Source: Semisulcospira habei (Eukaryota > Mollusca > Gastropoda > Semisulcospiridae). From it: 64,000 nt of DNA. Location of the stretch: contig BTPG01000007.1 of assembly GCA_036245525.1 (NCBI GenBank), forward strand, positions 128,258,204 to 128,322,203, written 5' to 3'. A program made the translations under genes and the position numbers. Each line of letters opens with the position of its first letter. Within the stretch, counting starts at the first letter, position 1. Shown in pieces: positions 61,003 to 64,000 of the stretch. The notes beneath the pieces are model-generated. The model did not search any database. It was given only the letters and a program-made list of their open reading frames with translations, and had not been told where the DNA came from.

Positions 61003-64000
61003 ATGGCATGGAATATCCAAGGTCTTGTAAATAAGCTGAAAAGTGTTTCTTTTAGGCAGTTCTGTGAAAAGTGTCAAATTTTTGCATTTTCAGAGATCTG
61101 GTCGTGTAAGCAAAATGTTATAGAGGATACCTTTCCAGAGTATCAGGTGTTTTTTTCACCACGTACACAAAAGTTAAAAGGGGGCGTGGCCGTGTGTGTA
61201 CATAAATCTATAGCCTGTCATGTGTTGCGTTTAATGCAGGCAGCTGAGGATATTGTGTTTCTAAAGATCGGTAAGTCTGTTTTGAACTCTGCATCTGATG
61301 TTCTGGCAGCATTTGTGTATGTGGCTCCAGAGCGTTCTGTTGTATATGGTGAAGATAACGTTGATGGTTTTGAAGTGTTAGAAAACTACATGTCTCAAGT
61401 GTTACGTGCTCACCCTGAGCTGCCTTGGCTATTATGTGGCGATTTTAACGCCCGCACTGCCGGGCTGTCTGATACTGATTTTATTGATGGCAATTCACAC
61501 GTGCAGCCTCTACAGGAATTAACAGATCTGCTAGAGGATGTACCACAAAGTCCACGGAGGTCAAAAGATATTGGCGTAAACAGTTTTGGTCGGAAACTGA
61601 TAGAACTATGTCAAGAGTACTGTTTGTTTATTGTCAATGGCAGAACGAAAGGTGACAGTGAGGGAGAAATTACGTGCGTGGCCAACAGAGGCAAAAGTGT
61701 GGTGGACTACTGTATTTGCTCTAAATCCGTGTTTGACCTAGTGACCGATATGTTTGTTGCAGACAGGTGCGAGTCAGACCATTTCCCCATTGTAACCACG
61801 TTTACTTCTATTCAGTCTGTTTATTCATGTGATGATGATGATTTAAATGATGATATAATACTAGAGGAAGGGGTTAAATTTGTTTGGAAAGAAAACTACG
61901 CTGAATCCTTTTGGGCATACATTGAAGATAATCAGGAGACTCAGTTTCAACACTTTTCGTCAGCGCTTGACTCGAGTGTAGAAGAAGGGTCGGCCTGTTT
62001 TGTAGCATTCATTCAGAAGGCGGCTGACAAAATGAGGTCAGGTAAGAAGGTAGGTGAATCCCGTGCACAGCCGCCGTGGTGGGACTCGGACTGCGAGTTA
62101 GCAAAACAAAACAAGTACCTACAGTTGAAGCAGTTCAGACACACAAACACACATGACGACTTAGGGAAGTATCTTGACATGAAGAAAGAATTTAAGAAGT
62201 TGTGTAAAACAAAACAAGTAGAGTACAACGCACGGGTTTTGAATGAGCTCAACGATGCATGTAATGATGCAAACTCAAGAACATTTTGGCAAAAAATAAA
62301 GTCTCTGACTGGCGTTAAAAAGTTGTGTTCTGATGTCATTTCACCACGCGTGTGGTATGATTATTTTCGTAATTTGCTAAATGTGGATCAGAATGTTGAT
62401 GATTCAGGTTTCAGCAGACAGGCCGAGGGTGTTTTGAATGACCATATATCTGATGATTGTGATGGTTGTCATAATGCAAAATTTGACGAGGAAATCACGC
62501 AGGATGAAATTCGCAGTGCTATTAATAACATGAAGAAAGGGAAAGCATCAGGCCCTGATGGCTTGCCCACTGACCTTTTTCATCATGCAGGTGAGATCCT
62601 TGTGAAATTTCTGCATCCTTTGTTTAATCGTGTGTTTCAAAGTGCGGAATACCCTGAAAGCTGGACCATGGCTGTGATATTTCCACTACACAAAAAGGGT
62701 AACCCTAGAAATGTTGACAACTACAGAGGAATTTCTCTTCTGAACGTTATCAGTAAGTTGTACAGTTTTGTCATTAACAACAGGTTGGTTCGTTTTTGTG
62801 AAGAGAATGATTGTATTCCTGAGGCCCAAGCTGGCTTCCGTAAAGGATACAGTACTATAGACAACATTTTTTGCTTACAGGCACTAGTGCAAAAGTATCT
62901 TAGCAAGCAGGGTGGCCGTTTTTACACCATGTACGTAGATTTTTCTAAAGCTTACGACAGTGTGCACAGGACAAAACTGTTGTATCTCTTGCTACGTAAA
63001 GGAGTTCATGGAAAGTTGCTTCAGACACTTGAGAGTATGTACAAACATGTAAAAGCTGCTGTAAGGGTTGGAACCAAAGTTACCGACTACTTTGATTGCA
63101 TGTCAGGGGTGCGACAAGGTTGTGTGTTGAGCCCACTGCTGTTTTCTATCTTTCTTTCAGAATTTGAGACAGAAATATCATCGTGCGGTGCACGTGGCAT
63201 TGATATTTTTGCAGACCCACTGGGTATTTTCCTTCTTATGTATGCTGATGATATAGCCATTGTCTCTGACTCTGTAGCAGATCTCCAAAAGAAAATTAAT
63301 TGTTTAGAAAAATACTGTAAAAAATGGGGTCTCACTGTGAACATGGACAAGACAAAAGTGGTGGTCTTCAAAAATGGAGGTTTTGTGAAAAATTGTGAAA
63401 AATGGTTTTATGCTGACAAGCAGATTCAAGTCGAGTCCAGTTATACTTACCTTGGTGTGATATTTTCCTCTACTCTGAACTGGGCTAGATGTGTAGAAAA
63501 CTTAGCTGGAAAAGCCAGGAGAGCAGTTGCAGGCATCAAAAGACTATACTTCAAATTACAAAACTTGCCAGCTGACACTGTTTTTCACATTTTTGATGTC
63601 AAGATTAAACCCATTGTGCTATACGGGTCAGAGGTCTGGGGTTTCCAGAGACATGATGTAATTGAGCAGGTTCATATAAAGGTTTGTAAAATGGTCCTTG
63701 GTGTTGGAAGAGATGTAAAAAACAATATTGCGCTGGGTGAGTGTGGAAGATTCCCTATGTATATTGATGCCTATGTTCGAATGGTGAAGTACTGGTGCAG
63801 ACTTCTTACCATGTCAGAAAACAGATACCCAAGACAGTGTTACACGATGTTATATATGCATGATGCTTCGGGTAGATCGAACTGGGCTACGCAAATAAAG
63901 ACTCTATTGTGTATGCACGGGTTTGGGTATGTGTGGGAAATGCAGTCAGTTGGAAACACTCCTCTGTTCATTCAGATATTCAAAGATCGGCTGATGGATT
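61003..64000 (+). CDS. LINE ORF2: APE endonuclease and reverse transcriptase (3' partial, runs off window)
   Basis: From ATG 61003 one frame stays open to the right edge (about 999 codons). Endonuclease signatures are MAWNIQGL, SEIWS, LLCGDFNART, DYCICS and SDHFP (about residues 1-265). RT signatures are GKASGPDGLPTDLF, NPRNVDNYRGISLL, YVDFSKAYDSV and GVRQGCVLSPLLFS. The catalytic MYADDIAI follows (63238-63261), then SSYTYLGVIF and VLYGSEVWGF. It nicks target DNA and copies the element RNA. No stop or frameshift is seen, so ORF2 may be functional although ORF1 is truncated. The short region 60802-61002 is the ORF1-ORF2 spacer. Clade not assigned with certainty. Confidence 0.93.
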   Translation, partial: MAWNIQGLVNKLKSVSFRQFCEKCQIFAFSEIWSCKQNVIEDTFPEYQVFFSPRTQKLKGGVAVCVHKSIACHVLRLMQAAEDIVFLKIGKSVLNSASDVLAAFVYVAPERSVVYGEDNVDGFEVLENYMSQVLRAHPELPWLLCGDFNARTAGLSDTDFIDGNSHVQPLQELTDLLEDVPQSPRRSKDIGVNSFGRKLIELCQEYCLFIVNGRTKGDSEGEITCVANRGKSVVDYCICSKSVFDLVTDMFVADRCESDHFPIVTTFTSIQSVYSCDDDDLNDDIILEEGVKFVWKENYAESFWAYIEDNQETQFQHFSSALDSSVEEGSACFVAFIQKAADKMRSGKKVGESRAQPPWWDSDCELAKQNKYLQLKQFRHTNTHDDLGKYLDMKKEFKKLCKTKQVEYNARVLNELNDACNDANSRTFWQKIKSLTGVKKLCSDVISPRVWYDYFRNLLNVDQNVDDSGFSRQAEGVLNDHISDDCDGCHNAKFDEEITQDEIRSAINNMKKGKASGPDGLPTDLFHHAGEILVKFLHPLFNRVFQSAEYPESWTMAVIFPLHKKGNPRNVDNYRGISLLNVISKLYSFVINNRLVRFCEENDCIPEAQAGFRKGYSTIDNIFCLQALVQKYLSKQGGRFYTMYVDFSKAYDSVHRTKLLYLLLRKGVHGKLLQTLESMYKHVKAAVRVGTKVTDYFDCMSGVRQGCVLSPLLFSIFLSEFETEISSCGARGIDIFADPLGIFLLMYADDIAIVSDSVADLQKKINCLEKYCKKWGLTVNMDKTKVVVFKNGGFVKNCEKWFYADKQIQVESSYTYLGVIFSSTLNWARCVENLAGKARRAVAGIKRLYFKLQNLPADTVFHIFDVKIKPIVLYGSEVWGFQRHDVIEQVHIKVCKMVLGVGRDVKNNIALGECGRFPMYIDAYVRMVKYWCRLLTMSENRYPRQCYTMLYMHDASGRSNWATQIKTLLCMHGFGYVWEMQSVGNTPLFIQIFKDRLMD

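Noticed and set aside
1..64000. CRISPR arrays, bacterial operons, rRNA or tRNA genes
   Set aside because: No regular repeat-spacer array, ribosome binding site pattern or cloverleaf/B-box gene was seen; the repeats present are eukaryotic minisatellites and transposon parts.

Overview
The window is eukaryotic, animal, and almost entirely built of transposable elements. Several features point to a mollusc, probably a gastropod: a RAG1-N-terminal-like DNA transposon (known from Aplysia as N-RAG-TP), a Polinton, Penelope-like and RTE/CR1-like retroelements, AAGGTCA minisatellites and long (GA)n/(CA)n tracts. No bacterial features (operons, ribosome binding sites, CRISPR) were seen, and no host gene could be named with confidence.

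Region 1 (1-24677) is the 3' part of an env-bearing Ty3/gypsy endogenous-retrovirus-like element: pol, a baculovirus-F-like env, and a 942-bp 3' LTR. Its env is split at base 4908 by an 18.2-kb Polinton (4909-23075; about 1.17-kb terminal inverted repeats, AATGG target duplication). The Polinton carries a protein-primed DNA polymerase, retroviral-type integrase, packaging ATPase, candidate double-jelly-roll capsid protein and a set of small conserved proteins; no adenovirus-type protease is visible. One Polinton gene is itself split by a 1.8-kb Chapaev-like transposon (14869-16665; TIR CACGGCAGTT, duplication AGAC) encoding a RAG1 N-terminal-like zinc protein. This is a three-level nest.

Region 2 (24846-32210) is a young LTR retrotransposon (two 1603-bp LTRs, apparently identical, duplication GGCAC). 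It keeps one gag-protease ORF but has lost the reverse transcriptase by internal deletion; the surviving order protease-integrase-RNase H resembles the GMR1-type gypsy order.

Region 3 (about 32600-41750) is an old Penelope-like element. Its pLTR-like repeats flank a broken RT, and the left one holds a hammerhead ribozyme core. The RT is cut by a TTAA-duplicating DNA transposon (33215-38992) with a Mutator-type transposase, which itself received an RTE-type LINE and a SINE. A second cut is a 1.7-kb array of 375-bp units in both orientations, flanked by a 14-bp duplication.

Region 4 (41760-53700) holds satellites, foldback elements, decayed LINEs nested in each other, and copies of one SINE-like family (five in the window, four with 13-15-bp target duplications). 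Region 5 (53749-58750) is a near-identical direct repeat either side of an exactly 500-N gap, almost certainly an assembly artefact. Region 6 (60358-64000) is a LINE with an ORF1 fragment and an open, apparently intact endonuclease-RT ORF2 running off the window end.
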